A stretch of 34,127 nt of DNA from Ruminococcus sp. CAG:254 (lineage in GTDB: Bacteria > Bacillota > Clostridia > Oscillospirales > Ruminococcaceae), in the NCBI GenBank assembly GCA_000433635.1, contig HF997977.1, positions 93,254 through 127,380 of the forward strand, read 5' to 3'. Below, piece after piece: positions 6,758 through 14,470 of the stretch (the first letter of the stretch is position 1; every line of letters begins with the position of its first letter). The notes below the pieces were generated by a model that was not told the DNA's origin, did no database searches, and saw nothing but the letters and a program-made list of their open reading frames with translations. The position numbers and the translations under genes were made by a program.

Positions 6758-8890
6758 TTATTGATGTCTGGAACGATATTCTGACCAGAGTGTTTTTGTT
6801 TTTTCGGAGGTTTGTTCTCGGCTAGCAGTGATTTCGCCTGTCCATCCATTCAAATAGATTTGCTGGGTGTGTTGGAATAAGCTGCAAGCACCTCGTACGC
6901 CAGATAGTACCGGAAAGCATACCCGTGGATTTGCCTGAGTGGATACCTGTTCACAAGTCAACTCGTCTTCCAAAATCAAGCCTTTTAATGGCAGGGATAG
7001 CAGAAATTTGGAGAGATGAGCCGTGATGATGATTTTTCCGGCAGCCTGTTCTTCGGGTAGCGGCTGTTTTCCGTCGTAGATGAGAATATCTCCTTTGGAA
7101 AGTCCGGGCATGCAAGGACGACCTTGCGTTTTTCCGCTGCCGCTCGGGAAAACCATGTGTGTCAACGGTTCTTCCTGCTGCCCAATGCATTTCTTTTGCA
7201 GTACCATTTCTGTATAGTTGGGGAGATTTAAATACCAGCGGTAAGCTTCTCTCCGCCATGCGGAACGATTGTCTTTCCACTGAATGGAGGGGTTTTCCAT
7301 AGAGGCTAAGACTTCCTTTAAAACCAGATAATGCACATCATCAACATCTGAAATTGACCCCGCTTCATATAAGCGGTTTCCGGCAGCTAAGAACAAATCT
7401 GCCAGCAATTTTACCAGTTGGTCTTGTAATTTCAGGAATTGTTTTCGATAGGTTTCGGATTTTTGTGTGCACCGGATTTTTTTCCGTAGTTTTTTTCCTG
7501 CCCAGTCTGGCATGGGGAGCATACCGGCAGCATATTGATATTGAATCCCAGATGGTAAATTTGGATGCGTTTTCCGCAGGCTTTTTTTCAGGTGCTGAAT
7601 GGAAATGCGGCTGTTCAATACGCTCAGCAACGTATAATGCCAGCAAGCAATGTTGGTATTTTGAAAGCGTTTGTAATATTGATTCAGTTCCGACAGGGAC
7701 ATTCGGGAGAGATCATAGGATTGATAGACTTGTACTCGATTTTCCAGCAGCTGTAATTTCTCCTGTACCACTTTAAAATCCGATCGCATCAATCGTCTTC
7801 CGATATAGTCAATATAGCGGTGTACCATCCACGAACGAATCCCATCTCGGTCGTGGAGCAGGGCATAGACATTTTTAAAACTCTGCTTCTTTCGGAAAGT
7901 TGGAAAATAATACAGCAATTTGTTCCAATGTTCCACACAGAAATAAAGTCTGCCGTTGATATAAATGACAATATCATCCATATCATCGGAAACGGAATAG
8001 GGGCGGTCAAATAAGTGCAGGGTTGTTTTAAAAAAGCTATGAATCACATGGTTATACATGTTTTGCATATAGCTGCCCATCAAGGGGGTGCAAGTGGTGG
8101 GGTAGAATGCACTTAAAATGCTGCGGCTGTCGAATAAAATGCTTTCCTCACTGGGAAGAGTCGTTTGCCGGACGGTTAAGGCGAATAAATGATGGCTTTC
8201 CGGGTCAACAAAAATGGAAACCTGCATTTGTATGTCAAACTTGGTAAATAGAATTTGAGCTGCCTTTTCCAGTTTCCGTAGAAAATCATCTTCCGGAGGG
8301 GTCGTGCCGGCTGGCAGTCCATAGTAAAGAAGTTGGTCGGTGTTGTGATAGCACATGGTAATAGTAGGCGTATCGTTCCAAACCAGTTCACTGTTCCAGC
8401 CGCAGCCGATTTGGATTTGCGTTTCATTCAGAATGCCATCTTGCTGAATGATATTCAGAACCGCAAATTCTGTAAATGTTCTTGCTTCTTGAATGATAAT
8501 ATGAAATTGCACCTGTTCCGGCGAAACAGATTCTGCTGCTGCAATTTTCTGCCGATAGGATTCCCGACTTTCTAAAATTCGTTCAATGTTGCGGTACAGG
8601 GCATATTTTTTGACGTTTGTATAAACAGGCAAGTCCGCTTTACAATTGGGCATCCATTCGGTTCGATCAGTTTTATTTTTAGAAACGACAATGGTTGCCG
8701 TCATCCAAACATGATATTGTAAGACATCCTGAAAGTGCATGGCAAAATAGGCATCCAGTTCTTCTGGTTCGTATTGTTCCGGAATACAAAAAAACCGAGG
8801 AACACGCAGTCCATATTCATGTAGATGAAATAAAATAGATGCTTCTGCACCGGGATGATAGAGCGTATAATTCACAAAGTCGATGATCAA
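6758..8890 (-). CDS. Degenerate PEP synthase-like protein (likely pseudoenzyme)
   Basis: This 710-residue cytoplasmic protein has the layout of PEP synthase-like proteins but lacks their key residues. The end of an ATP-grasp-like half is visible at about 235-260 (DIQMQVSIFVDP, then LFALTVRQTT in place of the usual ILQ-RP-T). The middle is helical. The C-terminal swivelling domain is recognisable at about 595-690 (GLSKGDILIYDG, AGKIIITAHLS, GLILEDELTCE, FPVLSGVRGA, IYLNGWTGEI). In active enzymes the segment G-G-x-S/T-x-H carries the phosphorylated His; here it reads DELTCEQ, with Glu647 where the His belongs, and the R-E-x-G-I-P block is also lost. The N-terminal arginine-rich ATP-site motif is not seen. 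The start is TTG at 8890 with AGGAG 12 bases upstream. The gene is intact, so it may be a scaffold or regulatory protein. Function unknown. Confidence 0.6.
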   Translation of the reverse strand: MIIDFVNYTLYHPGAEASILFHLHEYGLRVPRFFCIPEQYEPEELDAYFAMHFQDVLQYHVWMTATIVVSKNKTDRTEWMPNCKADLPVYTNVKKYALYRNIERILESRESYRQKIAAAESVSPEQVQFHIIIQEARTFTEFAVLNIIQQDGILNETQIQIGCGWNSELVWNDTPTITMCYHNTDQLLYYGLPAGTTPPEDDFLRKLEKAAQILFTKFDIQMQVSIFVDPESHHLFALTVRQTTLPSEESILFDSRSILSAFYPTTCTPLMGSYMQNMYNHVIHSFFKTTLHLFDRPYSVSDDMDDIVIYINGRLYFCVEHWNKLLYYFPTFRKKQSFKNVYALLHDRDGIRSWMVHRYIDYIGRRLMRSDFKVVQEKLQLLENRVQVYQSYDLSRMSLSELNQYYKRFQNTNIACWHYTLLSVLNSRISIQHLKKSLRKTHPNLPSGIQYQYAAGMLPMPDWAGKKLRKKIRCTQKSETYRKQFLKLQDQLVKLLADLFLAAGNRLYEAGSISDVDDVHYLVLKEVLASMENPSIQWKDNRSAWRREAYRWYLNLPNYTEMVLQKKCIGQQEEPLTHMVFPSGSGKTQGRPCMPGLSKGDILIYDGKQPLPEEQAAGKIIITAHLSKFLLSLPLKGLILEDELTCEQVSTQANPRVCFPVLSGVRGACSLFQHTQQIYLNGWTGEITASREQTSEKTKTLWSEYRSRHQ

Positions 8891-9121
8891 GGCGTTTTTT
8901 CACTCCTAATTAAAGTCGAATTTAGTTTTGTTTCATCTGCATCATTTTATCCTTATCTTTATTCTATCACGATTTTATTGCTGCTTTTACTGTGGATTTC
9001 TAAACTTTTTATATCTTATTTTCAATAACTCCGGAAAAGAACCGCTTTTCCTTGTAGAAATCTGTTGATTTTTAGGGAAAATTCAGATTTTTTGACGGGT
9101 TTGACTGCGTTGAGAACTTGC

Positions 9122-9150
9122 TTGACAAATGGTCAGAAAACGAGTATACT
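9122..9150 (+). promoter_or_regulatory. Strong sigma-A-type promoter of the hydrogenase
   Basis: TTGACA at 9122-9127, a 17-base spacer and TATACT at 9145-9150. Transcription should start near 9157, just upstream of the palindrome at 9168-9191. Confidence 0.85.
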
Positions 9151-9167
9151 GTACATAGAACTGGTTT

Positions 9168-9191
9168 TATGAAATTTGGCAGAATTTCATA
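9168..9191. promoter_or_regulatory. Palindrome in the hydrogenase leader (operator candidate)
   Basis: TATGAAATT (9168-9176) and AATTTCATA (9183-9191) are perfect inverted repeats around TGGCAG. The element begins about 10 bases after the predicted transcription start. It does not match the Rex site, so the binding factor is unknown. A 9-bp RNA hairpin is the alternative reading. Confidence 0.5.
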
Positions 9192-9237
9192 GAAAAAGCG
9201 GATGGATAAAAGCAATCAGACCCAGAGGAGTGAAACT

Positions 9238-10719
9238 ATGGCTACGAATGACGCAACCATTGTCAAAATTAAACATGAAATCTTAGAAGAAGTTGCAAAA
9301 CTGGTTTTCGCCGGAAAATTTGAAGAGGAAAAAGACGAATTACCACTGCGATTGATGCCAGGTCCAACGGCAAAATATCGTTGCTGCGTCTATAAAGAAC
9401 GGGAAATTGTGCGGCAGCGGGTTCGTTTGGCAGAGGGCAGAAATGTAGAGGGTGCACCAAATAATTTGGTGGTACAGGTTGTGCGGGCAGCCTGTGAAGA
9501 ATGTCCGATTTCCCGTTATGTTGTCACGGACAACTGTCAGAAATGCATGGGAAAAGCCTGTCAGCAGTCTTGTCGATTCGGTGCGATTGATATTGGACGG
9601 ACACGGGCACATATTAACCCATCGCTCTGTAAAGAATGCGGAAAATGTGCAAAAGCCTGTCCATACAATGCGATTGCAGACCTGATTCGACCATGTAAGC
9701 GGAGTTGTCCGGTGAATGCAATGACGATGGATGAATATGGTGTCTGTCAGATTGACGAGAGCAAATGCATTCAGTGTGGGCACTGTATTCATAGCTGCCC
9801 ATTCGGAGCAATTAGTTCCAAGGCATTTTTGGTAGATGTCGTAAAGGCGTTAGTTGCTGGAAAGCGTGTTGTTGCAATGATTGCCCCGAGTGCAGAAGGG
9901 CAGTTTGGGGATGGTATTACCATTGCCAGCTGGAGAGAAGCCCTGCAGCAGGTCGGATTTGCCGATTTGGTGGAAGTGGCATTGGGTGCAGATATGACCG
10001 CCAATGCAGAAGCAGCAGAGTGGATGGAAGCGTATCAGGAGGGCAAGAAGAAGACAACTTCCTGCTGTCCAGCATTCGTGAATATGATTGAAAAGCATTA
10101 TCCGATGCTGAAAGAGAATATTTCCACAACCGTTTCCCCGATGTGTGCCGTATCTCGAAAGCTGAAAGCAGAACATCCGGGAACGATTACAGTCTTTATT
10201 GGGCCATGTGTTGCAAAGAAGAGCGAAGTTTTGGAACAGCGTCTGGAGGGAAATGCAGACTATGTTTTGACGTTCGGGGAAATTCGTGCCATTATCCGAG
10301 CAAAGGGCGTTACATTGAAGCCAGAGCCGAACGAACAGCAGGATGGTAGTGTATTCGGAAAGCGGTTCGGTGATAGCGGCGGTGTTACCGCAGCCGTTCT
10401 GGAGAGCATGAAAGAACAGGGCTTTACTGAAGAAGTCAATGTTCATAAGTGCAATGGGGCAGAAGAATGTAAGAAAGCTTTGCTGCTGATGAAGCTGGGC
10501 AGATTGCCAGCAGACTTTGTAGAGGGTATGGCATGTGTTGGCGGATGTGTTGGTGGGCCAAGCCGACATATTGAACCAGAAGTGACGAAGCGAAACCGTG
10601 ATAAATTGATTGGACAGGCAGATGACCGGAACATTTCCGAGAATCTGCATCGGTTTGCAGATATTGACAGCATCAATATGCATCGTTCTGCATCGGAAAC
10701 CGAAGAAGCCGCAAAGTAA
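9238..10719 (+). CDS. [FeFe] hydrogenase, group B type, with N-terminal Fe-S domains
   Basis: This 493-residue cytoplasmic enzyme couples ferredoxin oxidation to H2 production. The N-terminal half has several cysteine clusters for [4Fe-4S] centres, including CQKCMGKACQQSC, CKECGKCAKACP and CIQCGHCIHSCP (about residues 86-190). The H-cluster motifs are L1 TSCCPAF at 274-280, L2 GPCVAKK at 322-328 and L3 MACVGGC at 431-437; the likely ligands are C277, C324, C433 and C437. Phe in L1, Gly in L2 and Val in L3 depart from the classical TSCCPxW, MPCxxKxxE and MACPGGC motifs and match the group B set seen in clostridia and ruminococci. ATG 9238 is preferred over ATG 9202 because AGAGGAG lies 7 bases upstream. 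It stands alone, without HydB/HydC or maturation genes. Confidence 0.93.
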   Translation: MATNDATIVKIKHEILEEVAKLVFAGKFEEEKDELPLRLMPGPTAKYRCCVYKEREIVRQRVRLAEGRNVEGAPNNLVVQVVRAACEECPISRYVVTDNCQKCMGKACQQSCRFGAIDIGRTRAHINPSLCKECGKCAKACPYNAIADLIRPCKRSCPVNAMTMDEYGVCQIDESKCIQCGHCIHSCPFGAISSKAFLVDVVKALVAGKRVVAMIAPSAEGQFGDGITIASWREALQQVGFADLVEVALGADMTANAEAAEWMEAYQEGKKKTTSCCPAFVNMIEKHYPMLKENISTTVSPMCAVSRKLKAEHPGTITVFIGPCVAKKSEVLEQRLEGNADYVLTFGEIRAIIRAKGVTLKPEPNEQQDGSVFGKRFGDSGGVTAAVLESMKEQGFTEEVNVHKCNGAEECKKALLLMKLGRLPADFVEGMACVGGCVGGPSRHIEPEVTKRNRDKLIGQADDRNISENLHRFADIDSINMHRSASETEEAAK

Positions 10720-10740
10720 ATAGAACAGCAGATAGGAAAA

Positions 10741-10773
10741 AGCAGCTGCCGGAAAATCCGACAGCTGCTTTTC
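10741..10773. terminator. Terminator between hydrogenase and DUF2325 gene
   Basis: AGCAGCTG (10741-10748) pairs with CAGCTGCT (10762-10769), extended inside by CCGG/TCCG. It is followed by a T-run and preceded by an A-run, so it can serve both convergent genes. Confidence 0.82.
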
Positions 10774-10810
10774 TGTGAGATAAAATTGAGATAGGTAGAG
10801 GAAATCAAGT

Positions 10811-11122
10811 TTATTCTGCCTTTGCCTGACAGTTGGAACAAATCGGGCAATGTTCACATAGCAAATTTCGCAGAGCGGTTGCACTGCTGCTGTGGATTCG
10901 TGCAACTGGTACAGAATTTTTCTTTGCAGCTTTCATTGCTCCCTGAATCATTTTGTGGGAAACGGTGTTGGTGAACAGAATCATCAAGTCCGGAGAACCG
11001 ATTTTCTTCTCCAACGGGCCAGTTTCCTTTGGAAATACCTTTGCCTTACAGCCGTGTTCCTGACAGATATCTGTATACTTCCGGCTCATACATTCGTTTC
11101 CACCGATAATTACAACGCTCAT
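10811..11122 (-). CDS. DUF2325 protein with C-terminal Cys tail
   Basis: This 103-residue protein has the DUF2325 pattern: MSVVIIGGNECMSRKY at the start, KVFPKETGPLEKKIGSPDL, ILFTNTVSHKM, then RIHSSSATALRNLL. The family has a small Rossmann-like alpha/beta fold of unknown biochemical role. The C-terminus adds CEHCPICSNC, four cysteines each three residues apart, which could bind zinc or an Fe-S cluster. AAGGAGG precedes ATG at a normal distance. It is monocistronic, convergent with the hydrogenase, and has a consensus promoter overlapped by a palindromic operator pair, so it is probably tightly regulated. A link to redox or metal state is inference from the cysteines. Confidence 0.8.
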   Translation of the reverse strand: MSVVIIGGNECMSRKYTDICQEHGCKAKVFPKETGPLEKKIGSPDLMILFTNTVSHKMIQGAMKAAKKNSVPVARIHSSSATALRNLLCEHCPICSNCQAKAE

Positions 11123-11192
11123 AAAATCCTCCTTGTTTGGATCGTGTCAATTACTCATTGTTGATTACTTCTATGTGATGGTTTATCACGAA

Positions 11193-11244
11193 TTAGTTAG
11201 TCATGACTAACTAATGAAACTAGTCAGTTATTGGTGACTAACTA
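11193..11244. promoter_or_regulatory. Palindromic operator pair before the DUF2325 gene
   Basis: A perfect 22-bp palindrome lies at 11193-11214 (half-site TTAGTTAGTCA). Its right half TGACTAACTA recurs at 11235-11244, facing TAGTCA at 11221-11226 as a second, imperfect site. The centres are about 27 bases apart, near and just after the transcription start, which is typical of repression. The regulator family is not identifiable by eye; DtxR-like and MarR-like sites share some features. Confidence 0.65.
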
Positions 11245-11245
11245 T

Positions 11246-11274
11246 AGGATACCACACCGCACAGGATTTGTCAA
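11246..11274 (-). promoter_or_regulatory. Promoter of the DUF2325 gene
   Basis: On the minus strand TTGACA (11274-11269), a 17-base spacer and TATCCT (11251-11246). Transcription should start near 11239, inside the second operator site. Confidence 0.8.
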
Positions 11275-11300
11275 GCAATTTTTTCAGGAATAGGGAAAAA

Positions 11301-11375
11301 CCGTCTTTTCCAAAGGAAAACGGCAAAAAAATTGCAGAAAAAAAGGAAAGCAAGGCAAAAATTTGCTTGCTTTCC
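11301..11375 (-). terminator. Tandem terminators of tyrS
   Basis: GGAAAGCAAG (11345-11354) pairs with CTTGCTTTCC (11366-11375), followed on the minus strand by a T-run. A second hairpin at 11301-11323, with arms CCGTTTTCC/GGAAAAGACGG on the minus strand, is followed by TTTTT. Together they separate tyrS from the DUF2325 promoter. Confidence 0.8.
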
Positions 11376-11405
11376 CGTTTGCTCAGAAATAAAATTACGA
11401 AATGC

Positions 11406-12632
11406 TTATTCCACAACAACCTTATGGAACACTTTTTTGCCCTTCTTGATGATGGTTTCGCCGTCCAGAGTGATGATTGCCTTCGGATCTGTTACCTTTT
11501 CATTGTTGACGGAAACGCCACCCTGTTGTACCAACCGGCGAGCTTCACCATTGGAGGCACACAGTCCAGCCTTTACCATCAAAGTCAGAATGCCCATTCC
11601 GCCATCCTGTAAATCTGCCACTGGAATTGCAGTTGTCGGCATATTTTCGCTCGAACTGCCGCTGGTGAAGATTGCCTTTGCAGCATCCTGAGCTTGGTCG
11701 GCAGCTTCTTTTCCGTGTACCAGTTCGGTCAGAGAGTAAGCGAGCAGTTCCTTTGCCTGATTCAGCTGCTGACCTTTGAGTGTCCGTTCCATTTCTTCAA
11801 TCTGTTCAATCGGAACGAATGTCAATAACTTCAGGCACTTGATGACGTCTTGGTCAGAAACATTCCGCCAGTACTGGTAAAATTCGTACGGTGTTGTTTT
11901 TTCTGCATCCAGCCAAACTGCACCCTTTTCGGTTTTACCCATTTTCTTACCTTCCGAGTTCAGGAGCAGGGTAATGGTCATTGCATAGGCATCTTTTCCG
12001 AGCTTCCGGCGAATCAGTTCCGTACCGCCGAGCATGTTTGCCCACTGGTCATCGCCGCCGAATTGCATGTTACAGCCGTAATCCTGGAACAGCTTGTAGA
12101 AGTCATAGCTTTGCATAATCATATAGTTAAATTCGAGGAATGTCAGACCCCGTTCCATCCGCTGCTTGTAGCATTCGTGGGTCAGCATCCGGTTGACGCT
12201 AAAGCAAGCACCAACTTCCCGCAGAACGTCAATATAGTTCAGATTCAGCAGCCAGTCACCATTGTTAACCACAATCGCCTTATCTTCGGAGAAGTCAATA
12301 AAGCGGCTCATCTGTTTTTTAAAGCAGTCAACATTGTGCTGAATGGTTTCCTTTGTCATCATTTTCCGCATATCGGTCTTGCCGGACGGGTCGCCAATCA
12401 TTGCCGTACCGCCGCCAATCAGGATAATCGGCTTGTTTCCAGCCATTTGCAGTCGCTTCATCAGGCACAGTGCCATGAAGTGCCCAACATGCAAGCTGTC
12501 AGCGGTCGGGTCGAAGCCAATGTAGAATGTTGCTTTTCCGTTGTTGATGAGTTCTGCAATTTCTGCCTCATCGGTCATCTGTGCAATCAAGCCACGCCGT
12601 TTCAGTTCTTCAAATACTGTCATGTTTTTCAT
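11406..12632 (-). CDS. tyrS: Tyrosyl-tRNA synthetase
   Basis: This 408-residue cytoplasmic class I synthetase charges tRNA-Tyr. The Rossmann core has YIGFDPTADSLHVGH with the HIGH-type motif HVGH at 48-51, and the FGGDDQWANMLGG block near 190. The KMSKS loop is KMGKT at 230-234. The C-terminal S4 RNA-binding domain is at about 340-408 (EARRLVQQGGVSVNNEKV). Length and order are normal for bacterial TyrRS. The gene is preceded by a T-box leader whose specifier codon is a Tyr codon, which confirms both identity and control by uncharged tRNA-Tyr. Confidence 0.97.
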   Translation of the reverse strand: MKNMTVFEELKRRGLIAQMTDEAEIAELINNGKATFYIGFDPTADSLHVGHFMALCLMKRLQMAGNKPIILIGGGTAMIGDPSGKTDMRKMMTKETIQHNVDCFKKQMSRFIDFSEDKAIVVNNGDWLLNLNYIDVLREVGACFSVNRMLTHECYKQRMERGLTFLEFNYMIMQSYDFYKLFQDYGCNMQFGGDDQWANMLGGTELIRRKLGKDAYAMTITLLLNSEGKKMGKTEKGAVWLDAEKTTPYEFYQYWRNVSDQDVIKCLKLLTFVPIEQIEEMERTLKGQQLNQAKELLAYSLTELVHGKEAADQAQDAAKAIFTSGSSSENMPTTAIPVADLQDGGMGILTLMVKAGLCASNGEARRLVQQGGVSVNNEKVTDPKAIITLDGETIIKKGKKVFHKVVVE

Positions 12633-12661
12633 ACAACCTTTCTGAAAATTTGTTCAGGAGC

Positions 12662-12920
12662 ATAAAAAAACGCCCCTGACAAGCGAATTTGTCAGAGGAC
12701 GATGTTATCATTCACCGTGGTACCACCTCAGTTCATCAGCTGTAGAAAAAACAGCTGACCTCAAGCATGCTGTAACGGGCACACCCGGACAACCCTACTG
12801 CAAATCTGGTTCAGGCAGTCGACTCCGAGATGTATTCGCCGTGCAGCCTGCCTTTTTCCACCACCCAAAGGCTCTCTGAAAAGCTGTAGAACGGTTACTC
12901 TTTCTCATCCACGCCATTTT
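12662..12920 (-). promoter_or_regulatory. T-box riboswitch, tyrosine specifier
   Basis: On the minus strand the leader shows the stem I AGTA motif (GATGAGAAAGAGTA), a specifier loop GAATACATC with codon TAC at 12834-12832, the conserved T-box TGGTACCACGG within 12728-12715, and a terminator (CCTCTGACAA/TTGTCAGGGG, 12698-12673) ending in seven T. Uncharged tRNA-Tyr should stabilise the antiterminator. Confidence 0.95.
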
Positions 12921-12924
12921 TTCT

Positions 12925-12954
12925 ATTCTACCATAGGCAGCCGGATGTTGTCAA
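12925..12954 (-). promoter_or_regulatory. tyrS promoter
   Basis: On the minus strand TTGACA (12954-12949), an 18-base spacer and TAGAAT (12930-12925). It lies within 10 bases of the CDF gene stop, with no terminator seen between the two genes. Confidence 0.82.
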
Positions 12955-12962
12955 GTGGATTT

Positions 12963-14189
12963 TTAAAAATTTTCACCGCTATCTGTTTCGGAGTCAATGG
13001 CGGTATATTCTCGGTCAAAGGTAATAATTGTATAGTATTGTATGGGTTGAGCAGCCAGAGCAGATTCAATCATTTCTTTCAGCTGGTCATTTTTATAGAC
13101 ACAGTCGAATGGCACAACCAAATCAAAAATCAAGTTGGTGTGTGTTTCACCGGCAACCATCCGAAAATCGTGCATATGTAAATGTGGGTCGAGTTGATGC
13201 AGAATATGCAGGAGCATGGAACGGCAGGCGTTAATCTGTTCGTTGTCCAGTTCCATCGGATCCATGTGAATGGTCATGTTGATTTGCAGCTGGTTTTGAA
13301 TCTGGTGTTCGATGTTGTCCACCAAGTCGTGAATAGCAACAAAATCCGAATGACTGGACACTTCCACATGACAGCTTCCGATTCGTTTGCCCATGCCATA
13401 GTTGTGGATGACTAAATCATGAATCCCTAAAATTTCGGGATGAGAGCGAATCAGCTGGCAAATCTGCTTGACCAATGCAGCATCTGCCGGCTTCCCCAGC
13501 AAATCATCGACGGTATCTTTAATAATGTCATAAGCCGTTTTCAGGATAAACAGGGAAACCAAAATCCCCATCCACCCATCTAATGGAAAATCCGTAAATC
13601 GAGAAACCACCAGCACAATCAGTGTCGAAGTTGTCGCCAGCACATCGCTGTAACTATCTTTGGCAGTTGCAAGGATGGCAGAAGAGCGGCACTGTTTTCC
13701 TAACTTCTGGTTAAACAGTGCCATCCAGAGTTTGATAAGGATGGAGAGCAGGAGAATTCCCAGCACCAGCCAGCGGAATGTAACCGGAGCAGGATGCCGC
13801 AGCTTATCGAAGGAATCTCGCAGCAGTTCCACGCCCATAATGGCGATGAGTACGGCAATCAGCAGGGAAGTGAGATATTCCATTCTGCCGTGTCCGAACG
13901 GATGCCCTTTGTCGGCAGGCTTTGCAGCCATGCGATAGCCGAAAAAAGTAATCAGGCAGTTTGCACAGTCCGACAGGTTATTGAACGCATCGGAGAGAAT
14001 CGCAATCGAGCCGGAAAGACTTCCGGCAAGGTATTTGATACTGAATAACAGGATGTTGCAGACCATGCAAACAACGCTGCTCAATGTCCCGTAAGCCTTC
14101 CGAACAGAGGGGTTTTCGATGTTTTTGGGGTCTGGAATCATCCGATTTACGAAAAAGTTTGTTAGCAACCTAGACACCTTCTCTTTCAT
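12963..14189 (-). CDS. Cation diffusion facilitator metal exporter, Mn-type signature
   Basis: This 408-residue inner-membrane antiporter belongs to the CDF family. It has about six transmembrane helices in residues 35-215 and a long cytoplasmic C-terminal domain (220-408), longer than the usual 300-residue members and possibly duplicated. Family motifs are SDAFNNLSD in helix 2, HPFGHGRMEYL after it and KDSYSDVLATT in helix 5. The metal site reads N70xxxD74 and D178xxxD182. That Asn/Asp/Asp/Asp set is described for manganese exporters of the MntE kind, whereas zinc exporters use His; manganese specificity is therefore likely but inferred. The start is uncertain: ATG 14189 has no ribosome site, while TTG at 14168 has GAGAAGG upstream. 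Confidence 0.86.
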   Translation of the reverse strand: MKEKVSRLLTNFFVNRMIPDPKNIENPSVRKAYGTLSSVVCMVCNILLFSIKYLAGSLSGSIAILSDAFNNLSDCANCLITFFGYRMAAKPADKGHPFGHGRMEYLTSLLIAVLIAIMGVELLRDSFDKLRHPAPVTFRWLVLGILLLSILIKLWMALFNQKLGKQCRSSAILATAKDSYSDVLATTSTLIVLVVSRFTDFPLDGWMGILVSLFILKTAYDIIKDTVDDLLGKPADAALVKQICQLIRSHPEILGIHDLVIHNYGMGKRIGSCHVEVSSHSDFVAIHDLVDNIEHQIQNQLQINMTIHMDPMELDNEQINACRSMLLHILHQLDPHLHMHDFRMVAGETHTNLIFDLVVPFDCVYKNDQLKEMIESALAAQPIQYYTIITFDREYTAIDSETDSGENF

Positions 14190-14215
14190 TGCTTTTGTTC
14201 AAGTTCGTGCATTTT

Positions 14216-14244
14216 ATTCTAACAGAGAAATAAAAATCTGTCAA
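14216..14244 (-). promoter_or_regulatory. Promoter of the CDF exporter
   Basis: On the minus strand TTGACA (14244-14239), a 17-base spacer and TAGAAT (14221-14216). The leader to ATG 14189 is only about 20 bases, so there is no room for a manganese riboswitch. Confidence 0.78.
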
Positions 14245-14302
14245 GTTGTTTTTTAGTCACATTTGTTTAATAAAATTTCTCACAAAATTTACACAAATTT
14301 AT

Positions 14303-14331
14303 TTGAGATTCTTTAGGAAAAATTGTATAAT
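14303..14331 (+). promoter_or_regulatory. Promoter of the scaffoldin-like gene
   Basis: TTGAGA at 14303-14308, a 17-base spacer and TATAAT at 14326-14331. A leader of about 130 bases follows. It contains a GTTTCC/GGAAAC pairing (near 14395 and 14428) but no riboswitch class I can name. Confidence 0.75.
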
Positions 14332-14470
14332 AAAAAAGGAAATGTGATAGGTACGGGAGCGTTTCAAATTGTGTTGCAACGCACGGGAAAATGACGTTTC
14401 CGTATATCGTCCGCAGTCCGTATGTGGGAAACCGTATACAATTTATGTTTATGAACAGAAAGGAAAAGCT

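Larger units (their letters stand above)
8891..9237. other. Intergenic region between divergent genes
   Basis: AT-rich. It holds a small hairpin (GGAAAAG 9033-9039 with CTTTTCC 9045-9051), the hydrogenase promoter and the palindrome listed separately. A weak TAGAAT box for the minus-strand gene is present near 8963. No further gene is visible. Confidence 0.6.

Noticed and set aside
8911..8930. 0A-box-like AGTCGAA upstream of the PEP synthase-like gene
   Set aside because: It has one mismatch in a seven-base motif, stands alone and has no fixed place relative to a good promoter.
9850..10905. 351-codon minus-strand frame under the hydrogenase gene
   Set aside because: It overlaps a gene with perfect H-cluster motifs and crosses the terminator; it is a shadow frame.
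14338..14470. Possible c-di-GMP riboswitch in the scaffoldin-like gene leader
   Set aside because: Only a short ACGCACGGG-like string resembles the GEMM motif; the conserved receptor elements are missing.
14369..14470. 34-codon upstream extension of the scaffoldin-like protein
   Set aside because: It would bury the signal peptide inside the protein, and the ribosome site favours ATG 14471.
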